The notes under the pieces: model-generated
The model's database searches: none
Seen by the model: only the letters and a program-made list of their open reading frames with translations
What the model was told of the DNA's origin: nothing
Position numbers and translations under genes: made by a program
In this document: in pieces, positions 1 to 10,200 of the stretch
Numbering within the stretch: the stretch's first letter is position 1
Layout of the letters: the number at the start of each line of letters is the position of its first letter
DNA from: Anas platyrhynchos
Taxonomy: Eukaryota; Chordata; Aves; Anseriformes; Anatidae
Direction: 5' to 3'
DNA length: 64,000 bases
NCBI RefSeq assembly: GCF_047663525.1
Contig: NC_092612.1
Location: forward strand, 3,133,501 to 3,197,500

Positions 1-103
1 CGGGGGCGCGTGGAAGCCGCCGGTTGCCCCGGCCCCAGGCCCCCGAAGGGGCCAGGCTGTGCTGACGGCGCCCGGGCAGGGCCGGGGGCGCAACGCGGGA
101 CGG

Positions 104-177
104 TCCCGACCCCGGTCCCGACCCCGATCCCGATCCCGATCCCGATCCCGATCCCGATCCCGGTCCCGGTCCCGGCC
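104..177. repeat. Hexanucleotide tandem repeat CCCGAT/CCCGGT
   Basis: About twelve units of a 6-bp motif run in tandem. The core is CCCGAT, flanked on both sides by CCCGGT or CCCGAC variants. It lies 350-430 bp upstream of the FDPS start codon in a CpG-rich region. The variants at the edges and purer units in the middle are typical of a replication-slippage microsatellite. It gives open reading frames in all frames (RSRSRS or PIPIPI), but these are artefacts of the repeat. Confidence 0.9.
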
Positions 178-219
178 CCGCCCCCGCGCTGCCGCCGCGC
201 CCTCGCTCCATTCCCCCCC

Positions 220-533
220 TCCACCAATCAGGCGTCTCGGTGCCGCCCCCCCCGCTCTCCTATTGGCCGAGCCTCCTTGGTTCCATCTTCATGCGATGGA
301 GCGGGCCAATGAATGCAGGCGCCAGGTGCAGCCGCCCGCTGGCTCCTCCCCTTCCTCGCGGGGCATGCCGGGAGTTGTAGTCCTCCCGCCGCGCGGCTCG
401 CGGCGCTCCCCCCGGCTCAGGACTACGCGCCCCGGCGAACCCCGCGCCCGGCGCCGGGGCGGGGCCGTCCCCGGAGGTCGCGGGGGCGAGCGCGGAGGAG
501 CGGGGCCGGGGGGTCCGGTGCGGGCAGGGCGCG
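220..533 (+). promoter_or_regulatory. FDPS: FDPS proximal promoter and 5' UTR: three CCAAT boxes and a ZNF143-type site
   Basis: Seen in sequence: CCAAT at 224-228, inverted CCAAT (ATTGG) at 262-266 and CCAAT at 306-310, spaced about 40 bp apart. At 363-381 lies GCATGCCGGGAGTTGTAGT, a near match (two differences) to the reverse complement of the ZNF143/THAP11 site. There is no TATA box and CG dinucleotides are dense. NF-Y acting through CCAAT boxes with SREBP is known for mammalian FDPS promoters. I did not find a clear sterol response element, so sterol control here is inference. The transcription start is probably between about 380 and 500. Confidence 0.65.
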
Positions 534-3076
534 ATGAGCGGGGACGGAGCGCGGCGGGCGGCGGGCGCCGAGCGGGAGGAGTTCGTGGGCTTCTTCCCAC
601 AGGTGGTCCGGGACCTCACCGGGGATGGGCTCGGGCACCCCGAGGTGGGCGACGCCGTGGCCCGGCTGAAGGAGGTGAGGACGGGGGGGGCCCGGGGGGG
701 GGCCCGGTGAGGTCCCGGGGTGGGTCCCGGTAAGGCCCGGCCGGGGGGCCCGGAGGGGGTCCCGGGGGGGTCCCGGTTGGGTCCTGGGGAGGTCCCGGTG
801 GGGGTCCCGGGGGGTTCCAGTGAGGCCGGCGTGGGTCCCGGTGAGGTCCCGGTTCGGGTGCCCGGGGGGGGTCCCGGTTTGGTCCCGGGGGGATCCCGGT
901 GGGAGGGGGTCCCGGTGGTGGGGAGGCCGGGGGCTGCCCACTCACCTCTCCCCGCAGGTGCTGGAGTACAACGCGCCGGGCGGGAAGTACAACCGGGGGC
1001 TGACGGTGCTCGCAGCCTTCCGGGAGCTGGCGGGCCCCCAGCAGCAGGACCCCGAGAGCCTCCGCTGCGCCCTGGCCGTCGGCTGGTGCATCGAGCTGGT
1101 GAGAGCCGGGCACGGGGCCGCACCACATCCCCTGCCTCTGAGAGCCCCCGTCCCGCAGCTGCCCCCTAACCCAGCCTTTTGCAGTTCCAGGCCTTTTTCC
1201 TGGTGGCCGACGACATCATGGACCAGTCCCTGACGCGCCGGGGGCAGCTTTGCTGGTACAAGAAGGTGAGAGCGGCCGCGGAGCTGGGACATCGCTGCCT
1301 GCTGGGGGGCCGCGGGGGTGCCGTGATGTTGGGTGTGCTGCAACCCAGCCCCTTCTTGTCCTCCTGGTGCAGGAGGGAATTGGGTTGGATGCGATCAATG
1401 ATGCCTTCCTCCTCGAGTCATCCGTCTACAGGATGCTGAAGAAGTACTGTGGGGAGCGCCCGTACTACCTGCACTTGCTGGAGCTCTTCCTGCAGGTGAG
1501 GCTGCCCCCCACGTCTCCTTCCATGGACCCATCTCGGGACTAGTTCCAGTCCTGTTTGATGGTGCGTGGATCTTAGTCTGCTCTCTGAGTCCTTGGGCAT
1601 CCCACCAAAAATGCACCCTACTTCAGCCTTGGCAAGGAGCTAAAACGGGGCTGAACTTCGGGGTTTTTACTGTGCTGTTCGGACTTTCCTGGGGACCGTG
1701 TGAATAAATCCTTAAATGTTTCCTCTTCAGACTGCCTACCAAACTGAGCTGGGGCAGATGCTGGACCTCATCACTGCTCCTGTCACCCAGGTGGATTTGA
1801 ATCGCTTCAGTGAGCAAAGGTGAAGGAATTGGAGGGGACAGATGCCAGCCCAATGCTGGCTGTGTGGCTCTGCTGGTGTCCCTTCTGGACTGTGAAGCAG
1901 ACAACCAGCTTGCTAAAATTCTGCTGTCATCTGTCAGACCAAAGTCCAGACCAAATCTTTGTCGGCTGTCAGAACTTGGAGGTGGTTTAGAGGGTGATGC
2001 TGCACTTCTCCTGCTGTCTTTGATTTGCTGGGCACCAATGGGAAGGGAAGGCCTGGGATTTCTCACTGAATGTGGTTCCTCTCCCACAGGTATAAGGCAA
2101 TCGTTAAGTACAAGACCGCATTTTACTCCTTCTACCTGCCAGTGGCTGCTGCCATGTACATGGTGAGTTCTGTGGAAAGGAGTTAAGGGGAGAAAGGCGG
2201 TGCCTAAACAGCATAAGGCTTTCTAAGAGAACAGGTGGTCTGGGAGATGAAGGTGTAAAAAACAAATACTGGAAGGCTTTTTTTTTTCTTCTCTCTATTA
2301 GACTGGTATTGACAGTAAGGAGGAACACGACAATGCCAAAGCAATCTTGCTGGAGATGGGTGAATTCTTTCAGATCCAGGTACAAGGTGCCTCCCAGTCC
2401 CCCAGGACTTGTAAGGCGGTGGTTGTGGTGCTCATGTTTCTGTCTTTGTACAGGATGATTACCTGGACTGCTTTGGTGACCCGGCACTAACAGGGAAGGT
2501 TGGCACCGATATCCAGGACAATAAGTGCAGCTGGCTGGTGGTGGAGTGCCTGCGTCGGGTCACGCCAGATCAGAGGCAGATCCTGGAGGTAATGCCCGCA
2601 GGCTTACAGAACCGCTCTGACATGGTGGGAGAGGTAACGCAGACTCCCTGCCTAAGGGCACAGTGTAGAGGAGGTGTCGAGCTGTAAGGTGCACCTGGAA
2701 AGCTGCGCTGTGCATGGCAGCAGTGATGGTACCGGGGTGGGAGGAGGCTCAGTTATTCTGAGCACTGTAAGACACAAGGGAGCAGAAGAGGTGACTCTTG
2801 CCACGTTTTGAAAGAGCAACTATTGTCATAGCCATAAGCTAAACCCCAAACTTACTCATTCTGGTGCCTTCTCAGGAGAACTATGGCCGTAAGGAGCCAG
2901 AGAAGGTGGCTAAGGTGAAGGAGCTCTACGAGACCCTAGGCATGAAGGCTGCTTTCCAGGAGTACGAGGAGAAGAGCTATCAGCGCCTGCAGGAACTGAT
3001 CAAGAAGCACGCCAACCGGCTCCCGAAGGAGATTTTCCTTGGCCTAGCTCAGAAGATTTACAAACGACAGAAATGA
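534..3076 (+). CDS. FDPS: Farnesyl diphosphate synthase, 9 exons, 353 aa
   Basis: Condenses DMAPP and then GPP with IPP to give farnesyl diphosphate in the mevalonate pathway. Exons: 534-674, 958-1098, 1185-1265, 1373-1495, 1731-1819, 2090-2162, 2302-2379, 2454-2588, 2876-3076; all introns are GT-AG. The first aspartate-rich motif DDIMD is at residues 103-107 and the second, DDYLD, at 243-247. The chain-length phenylalanines F98-F99 sit just before the first motif. Substrate residues K57, R60, Q96, R112, R113, K200, T201, Q240, K257, D261 and K266 fall at the numbers known for the human 353-aa enzyme, and the C-terminus is KIYKRQK. The start ATG at 534 gives this matching numbering. No mitochondrial presequence is readable in frame upstream. 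The opening residues ([13 protein letters not shown]) are poorly conserved and alanine/arginine-rich. No frameshift or stop was seen. Confidence 0.97.
676..925. repeat. G-rich degenerate minisatellite in FDPS intron 1
   Basis: Most of intron 1 consists of irregular 8-12 bp repeats around GGTCCCGG with G runs of up to nine. The unit varies too much to define one period. It is noncoding; the several ORFs crossing it on both strands are low-complexity shadows. The G-run density makes G-quadruplex formation and replication slippage likely (inference). Confidence 0.8.
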
Positions 3077-3275
3077 GGGTGTGCTGGCGGGCCTGTTGGT
3101 GAACTGTTCGGGCTCTGCTGCCAGGGGTGGGCTGGCAGCCCCGGTGCTGGGTGCGCGGCGGTGCCACCGCCACCGCCCTGCTGCCTTCGGGCTGGGGTCG
3201 GCGTGGCTCGTAGCAGCTCCCCTCCCGGTGCTCGGGCCGCCAGGCCTGCTACAATAAACGTAATTTATTGCCGTT
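3077..3275 (+). terminator. FDPS: FDPS 3' UTR and poly(A) signal (AATAAA at 3253-3258)
   Basis: A short 3' UTR of about 200 bp follows the stop codon. A canonical AATAAA lies at 3253-3258 with a GT-rich element (tcttgtgttcc) just downstream, so cleavage is expected near 3275. The RUSC1 first exon begins about 100 bp further on. Confidence 0.85.
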
Positions 3276-3279
3276 CTGC

Positions 3280-3420
3280 TGCCTCTTGTGTTCCTTGGCG
3301 CTGGGGGCAGGCCGGGCTCCCCCCTCCCGGGGCTGCGCTCACCGGGGCGGGGCCGGGGCCGCGGCTCCTCCCCGCCGCCGCCGCCGCAGTCAGAGCCCGG
3401 AGCCGCCGCAGCGCCGAGGG
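3280..3420 (+). promoter_or_regulatory. RUSC1: RUSC1 upstream promoter and noncoding first exon (ends 3420)
   Basis: A CpG-rich stretch with a CCG repeat (about 3371-3387) ends in a consensus donor, GAGGG|GTGAGC, at 3420/3421. The matching acceptor is at 3835-3836 (pyrimidine tract, then cttgacag), so exon 2 begins at 3837 and holds the start codon. The exact start site cannot be read from sequence; the first exon is probably only tens of bases long. Intron 1 (3421-3836) is GC-rich with nothing else recognisable. Confidence 0.6.
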
Positions 3421-4269
3421 GTGAGCGGGGGGGAGCGGGGCCGGGGGTCGGCGGAGGGGCTGGGGGGGGCTCCGAGCTCTGGGTCGGGCTCTCGGGACTC
3501 CCCCCCGGCACCCTCCGGTTGCGGCGAGCCCGGGGCCGTGCGGGGCGAGCCGGGGCCGCCCGCGGTGCGGGGCCGTCGGTTGGGGCAAAACGCACGGGGA
3601 TGGAGCTCGGCAGCGCCTGGGGGGCTCCGGGCTCGGCAGCAGCCGCAGGGGTGTCCGGGCTGCAGCCCCCTCCTGAGGCCAGGCCGGGGCCGAGCGACCC
3701 CCCCCACCCCCAGCGCGTTTTGGGCTGCTTTGGCCATTGATGCGCTGCCCTCGGAGCGCTGCCGGGGCCGTGTTCCTTTGGCCGGAGGCCAGGAGCTTCG
3801 CTGCCTGACGTTTCAAGGGCGTTTTCTCCTTGACAGCATCTCTGAGACGCTCCCTGGCTGCCGAGAGCTGGCAGAGGGAATCCAGCCCTGCTACTGCGGG
3901 CGCCTGGACCTGCCCACGCTTCCTCAGCCTGCGCTCGAGCCCTGCCCTGGGGAGCCGCGAGCGGCTGCAGACCCCTGCCCAGACACGAGGCCTGAGCCCG
4001 GGGGAGCTGTGGGGGAGCCCCCCCGTTGCTGGATGCGTTTCTGTCCCCGTGAGCCCTCGGGCTGGTCCCTGCAGCCTGCCCTGCCCGGCGCCTTCCACAA
4101 GGTCAGCATCTTTGTTCTCTTTCCCAGTTTGTTGTTCTCCGGGTTTGCGCCACTGCTTTCGCCGCTGCTGCGTGAGTAGACGCTGGATGTTTGCAGGGAG
4201 CTGCATGGTGTGAGCAGAAGAGCTGTGGGGCTCTCTGAGGAGCCCCAGAGCTACCAGTAAGACAGCATC

Positions 4270-7200
4270 ATGCTGGCTCCGAAGAAAGGCCTGCTGTGCA
4301 ACCTCAATCATATCCACCTGCAGCACATCTCACTGGGGCTGCATCTCTCCCGGCACCCGGAGCTCCAAGAGACCTCCGACTCCATGAGTCAGGGGGAGCA
4401 GAAATGCTGCAGCGGCTGTCAGGAGAACTGTGAGCAAGTGGATGCCAATTCCAACAATCCCTCCTTGAAATGCCAGTGCTGCGAGTCTCACACCGAGCTG
4501 CCTGTGACGCTGGCTCTCCAGAACCAGGCAGCTCAAGAAGATTTCTCCTGCCTGCATGCTGAGGAGGAGGTGGCTTCCCCTTGCAATCTGGCTTCCACCT
4601 CCTCCTCTGTCAGTAGTTGCTCGGATTTCAGCTTGGATGATTCCCCGGTGTCTGTGTACTGCAGGGGGTTCTCAGGAGAAGGGTCCCAATCCCCTGAAAA
4701 TCAGCCCGATGTCGTTCCCACAGAAGATGTGGGGGATGACCTGCTGCTGGCTGACCAGGGCAGGACATGGGATGGAAAAGATGGCAACCTCAACCCAGCA
4801 GTGCTCCAGGAAGCAGACATCCTGGCTGGAGAGAGCCCAGACAGCCTCTGCAGCAGCAGCTCGCTCCACTCCCAGTACGACGAACCCTCTCTCAGCACGG
4901 TGGCACAGGAGACCACAAGCACCTGCGTTGACCTAGACCCCAACTGCAACCCCTTTCCTGACCCAGCCGCCACACCTCCAGCGTTGGCTGTGCAAAGCCA
5001 GCAGGATCAGAGTCCGAGCAGTGCTCCTGAGCCACGGACCTGGGTTAAGAGCATCCCCCCTCCCGTACCTCCCCGTCCCCGGAGACAGCTGCAGATTCTC
5101 AACGGGCACAGAGCAGAGCAGCCGGTCCTGCCCGCGAGGCCAGCTGAGCCAGAGCCCGCCTTGGGTGACCTTGGCAGAGATGGAGGCAAGAAGAACATCA
5201 CCTCCTTCCACGAGCTTGCCCAGAAGAGGAAGAGAAACACCACTGGGACCACGCTTGCCCAGGCCAGGGGTGACCGCAGTGACTGGCTGATTATTTTCTC
5301 ACCAGACACCGAGCTGCCACCCCCCAGCGAGCTCCTCTCCAGCATCACAGGCCAGGAGCTGCCCCAGCCACAGCTTCAGCAGGAGTGGCGGGCGAGGCCT
5401 CCTGGTTCGAGGCAGAGAGAGGTGACCACTTTCAAGGAGCTCCGGTACCGCAGTGCCTCCAACAAGCCCAGGGGCCAGGCAGACAGTGAGCGGGTGGAGC
5501 CGGTGGCATCTCAGCACCCGTCTGCACCCCCCGAAATGTCTGCAGGCAGATGTGGCTCGAGCTGGATGCCACCCGTGCCGTCGGGCAGACAATTGCTGGC
5601 GTCTACAGAAAGCCACCAGACAAAGAGGAGGAGATCTCGCCCGGGACTGCAGCCCATCGCAGAGGGGCAGCTGGGGGATGCTGAGGAAGGCAAGCTGCTG
5701 CCGCAGATCTGCATGCCAGAAGAGAAGGGGCCGGGCTCTGGCTGCAATGGAGACGTGCTGGTTTGGAGGCTTGGGAGGCCTGGCGGGGACCCCTGGGTGC
5801 CAGGGAAGGTTGAGCGAGGAGATGAGACCTGCAAGGAGGGTAAGTTTGGGTCACCAGAGGCCACCACCCTTGCTGTGGGGCACCCCCTCTGTCAGGTGCT
5901 GGGTAAGGGGACTGGGTCCATAGGATCGCCCTTTCGAGGACCGGTGCGCGGGGCCGGGAGGAGCTGCGGGATCCAGGCCCTGCAGGCCCGGCAGCCCCGA
6001 CTGCAGAGGGGCCGGGGGGGGGGGGGGGGTCCAGCGGCTCCTCGCACGCCTGGGTTCCCTCCCCCCCCCGTCACTGTGCGGGGGGCCGGGAGCCCCCCCC
6101 GGGCCGCTCCCCCCGCGTCTCCCCCGGCCTCGGCCCTTCCCTCGCCCCGCCGCCCTTCTCCCGTTCCCTTTCGTTTCTCGCCCCGCCCGAGCCCGCGGGG
6201 TAAGGCCCTGGGCGGGCCCCAAGGGCAGCGGGGCCCGGCCCGCCCCGCTCCACCGCCGCCCTTCGCCCGGCCGCGGCCTCCGGCTCCATGAGCGACCGCG
6301 GCCCGGCTGGGCCCGGCCCCGGCCCCCGGCGCGGTGAGTGGGGCCGGGGGGGGGCGGACCGGGGCCGGGGCTGGGGCCAGGAGCCGGCTGTGCCCCGAGC
6401 CTCACCGCGGCCTCCCCTCTCTCCAGCCAGGCCCTCGCCGCCCGCCGCGGGAGCCACGGGCGCGGCGCAGCCCTGCGGGGGGAGCTCGGGGAGAAGCCGC
6501 GGGGCCCTGGCGGAGCAGAAGAAAGGTAACGGGGCCCCGGGGGCGGGGAGGGGGGCGGCGGGGCTCGGCCCCCGGCTTTCTTGGGCAACCCCGGGCACAG
6601 GGGCAGGGCTCGCACCCCCCCCCCCCCCCCGGGCTCTTTTCTCGGAAGCCGCCGCTCTTCGCAGCCCCGAGGAGCTGAGGGTCCCCGCGGCAGCCCCCTG
6701 GCAGCCCCCTGCCCTGCAGAGGCTCCTGGAGCCCCCGGTGCCGCCAGCCGGCCCCTCTCCGGCTCCTCCAGGCCTTGGGGTGCTGAGCTGCTGCTTGCCG
6801 CAGCCAGGGCTGGTCAGCCCCATGGTGCTGCAGAGCAGATGCTGCTGCGGCCGTGGTGTTGGTTGCCGTGTTGACTCCTTCCTTTCTGTTGTCCGGCAGC
6901 CCTGTTGATCGCTGTCAGCACCGCCGTGGATAAGATTATCGCCCACTTCAGCACCGCGCGGAACCTGGTGCAGAAGGTGAGGGCCTGGGCTGAGGCTCTG
7001 ATGGGGCTGGGGTGGTTGGAAGGAAGGAAAGGCCACACGGGCTTTGGCAGGAGGGGTTTGGGGAGCTCCCTGGTGCATGTCACATCCTGATTGCCCATCT
7101 CTGGAGGTGGCACAGTCAGGCAGAACCAGCTGGGAGTGAAGAATCCCACCATCTGCCCCTGCAGGCTCAGGGTGAGGTGCTCCCTTTCCCCTCTCCTCTC

Positions 7201-10200
7201 CTTGTGCCTAAATGCTGATGCCTCCCTGCTTCAGGCGCAGCTGGGAGACAGCTGGCTCAGCCCAGATGTGGGTTACCTGCTGCTGCACACGCTCTGCCCT
7301 GCGCTCTATGGCTTGGTGGAGGATGGGCTGAAGCCATTCCAGAAGGATGTTATCACAGGCCAGAGGAGGAATTCCCCCTGGAGCTTGGTGGAAGCCTCCG
7401 TGAAAACAGGTAGGTGTGGGGAGTGTGCTCCTGGAGACATTAGGCCCAGCACCTCAAGGTGCCTGGGGTCCTTTTCCAGCCTGGGATCTATCTGGGTTGG
7501 ACTTGTGTCCACAGTGATTTTCTGCATATTGTGTGTTCCACAGGGCCCAATACCCGCTCTTTGCAAAACCTCTGCTGGCATGTGGCTGGGCTGGCCCCTC
7601 TCAACAGCTCAAGGCAGAAGTTTCATGCCTTTATCCTTGGCCTTTTGAAGTGAGTATTGGTCCTTGTTGACCCAGGCTGTCCTTGCTGTGATGGCTGGCT
7701 GGAACAGAGTTCTGAGGGCTCTAACGCTGGTTTCCTTTACTTTGCTTAGTACTAAGCAGCTGGAGCTGTGGATCTCTCACCTGCAGAATAGCCCAGGTAG
7801 GATACAGTGCCCAGAAGTGTCCCCCCCCCCCCCCCCCAACTTGTCCTCTTCTACTTGTGCAAAGCCAGCGTAGGAATTCCCACACCCTTTCCTCCCACAA
7901 CGCTTGGTCAGGATTCCCACAGTGAATGGGGCATTGCTTTCCGTGGCCATCCCATTGGGTGAGGGCAGTCAGGGAGGCAATTTGGAACATCTTCAACACA
8001 ACCCTCAGCAGAAAGCTCTTTGTCAGACTGCTAGGATGGACCAGCAGGCCCTGGGGGGAATCTGTGGGTAAGGGGTAGGGCATTTGCCAGCTCTCCAGTG
8101 TTGCTCATATCTCGTAGGTGTAATATCCGTGCTCTATTTTCCCACGGCCTTCTTTGCCCTGAGCCAAGGCCCTCTTCCCCACCTTGCCGATGAACTGCTG
8201 CTGCTCATCCAGCCCCTCTCGGTGCTGACATTCCACCTTGACCTGCTCTTTGAACACCATCACCTCTCCGTGGATGCAAGACCTTTGTCCCGGCATCTGG
8301 AGTCACCTCCAGCTCCTCCCCATCACTCTGCTCAGGCTCGAGGGATTGTGGAGCCTCCTCTGGAGGGCCAAAGCAGCACTGCAGGGGCCAGCCTGGAAGA
8401 CGAGATGCCCCCTGATGCTCTGGGGAGGGCAGCTGGTGTGGAGGAAACCCCGAGGTCCCAGTCCCAAGCAGCTGCGTGCAGCCTGGTCCCCAGCCCCCAG
8501 GTGGGGGCTGCCCTGCAGCAGACCTTCCAGCACGTGCTGCGGTGGGGCGATCAGCTCAGTCGTGCTTTCTTGGGAACTGACAGCTCCCCAGAGACCGGCA
8601 GGCCCGAGGCAGGCCCTTGGGATGCAGCGGCTGGCCCTGGTGGCTGGTGGGCCCAGCTGAGCCAGGCCTCCAGGATTTATGCTGCTCCTAGCAAGGAAAA
8701 GTTCCCCTTTGTCTGGTGGACGAAGCTGCAGACAGCTGCGGAGGATTCCAGCCCTGGCCAGGTGACGCGACCCCAAACACCTGCAAGCGAGCCTCGAGGC
8801 ACGGAGCTGCAGTTCCTTCAGACCAAAACTATCCCTGAACTCTCCAGTCCGAACCCCAGCAGCGGTGCTGATACCTCTGGGACCTCTTCCCCTGAAGACC
8901 TCGTCCTGCCCTCTGGAGCAGGCACACCCACCGATCCTGCTGTTCCCACTGCTGGAGAGAAACCCCTGGCTGCTGCTGCACAGCCTCGTGCGGATAGGAA
9001 CCGGGCAGCCCCTTCCAGCCCCACGGCCAGCAGTGCTCCTCGCCCCGACAAGGGCACCTGGCTGGGCCGGCTCTTTGGAGCCACCAGCCCCTCTGCCCGG
9101 AGTTCCCCATGCGGTCCCAACACTGTCTCAGCTAGGTCCAGGTAAGGCCCAGCTTGGGAAGGCAGGGGTGGGGAAGCAGCGTGTGCTCAGGAAGGGGTTG
9201 TCTCACCTGGCAGCATGGATACCTGATTTATTTTTCTTTGTAGAGCCCATAATCCAGGTTGTGTTCCTGGGCTGCTCTGCCATGTCATGGGATTAGTGCA
9301 TGTCCCAGTGCTGCTGCCATGGTGTGCTGGCAGTCCTTTACAGCAGCTTGTGGTCAGGCCGTCGTGGTATTGCCATGGCTCAGTCAGCTCCTGGAGCACC
9401 AGAACTGGTCTGCTGAGCAGAACTGCTGGTGACTGGCACTTGGTGCTGCAGGAGTGCCTGGCACACACAGCTCGAGGTTTCAGATGGCGCAAAGTTTCTC
9501 TTGGCGTCCTGGTCATGGTGCAAAGCCTCATCCCACCCAGACACGGTCCCAGCCCCAGCAGCTTGCTGCTAGCTCACGGCGTTTTCCCTCTCCTTTGTGG
9601 CAGGAGACCCTCCAGCTGGCTGTCCCCCAGCGCACACGTCCTTGCTGTGGTGGTGAAGGGGCTGGCGGCCGAGAAGATCCATGCCCAAGAGCAGCCAGAG
9701 AGGAACACATCCAATGTGCCCCAGACCCACAGGTGATGCAGGGCACTTGCTGTGATGGTTGGGGTTGGAAAGCTGGCGGTGGACTTTTTGGGGGGAGAAG
9801 CAGCAGTTGCTGCCAGGCATGGCTTAGCGATCCTATACCCTTTTCTTATTTTACCTCTCACTGTTGCTAACTTGCACCTTGACCGCCCACCCTGGGGCTT
9901 GCCCTCCTCTTCTGCTGAGCTGCAGGTGGCCGTGTGTACCCACCTACACGTGACCAGTTGCTTTCCCAGACATTTTGGTGGGGGAGTTTTGAGCATTTTT
10001 TTTGGGTGCTTTCTGGGTTCATAGTACCCTGTTTGGAGCAAGTATGTGGCAGGTCCCCACCCAGCTGTGGTGGTCCTTGCGTGCTCCCACAGCCTGTCCA
10101 AGCGAGCACAGAAGGGCGCCTGGCCCTCCCACGCTGCATTTGGCCATCTCCCTGCTCCTCAGCACTGACCTAGAGCTTTCCTCCTCCTCCCTGCAAATGC

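Noticed and set aside
59-733. Plus-strand ORF with RSRSRSRS
   Set aside because: Produced by the CCCGAT hexamer repeat and GC-rich promoter; it crosses FDPS exon 1 in the wrong frame.
260-1126. 288-codon minus-strand ORF
   Set aside because: Antisense of FDPS exons and the G-rich minisatellite; Pro/Arg/Gly low complexity with no domain.
3265-4326. Overlapping ORFs of about 300-350 codons on both strands
   Set aside because: GC-rich low-complexity frames over RUSC1 5' noncoding exons; none continues across real splice sites.
5840-6291. RUSC1 reading frame continues through the intron to a TGA overlapping the alternative ATG
   Set aside because: A strong GTAAGT donor at 5840 and phase match to 6427 support splicing; the retained sequence is low-complexity.
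5851-7078. Long minus-strand ORFs across RUSC1 introns
   Set aside because: Composition shadows in GC-rich sequence, no homology or splice logic.
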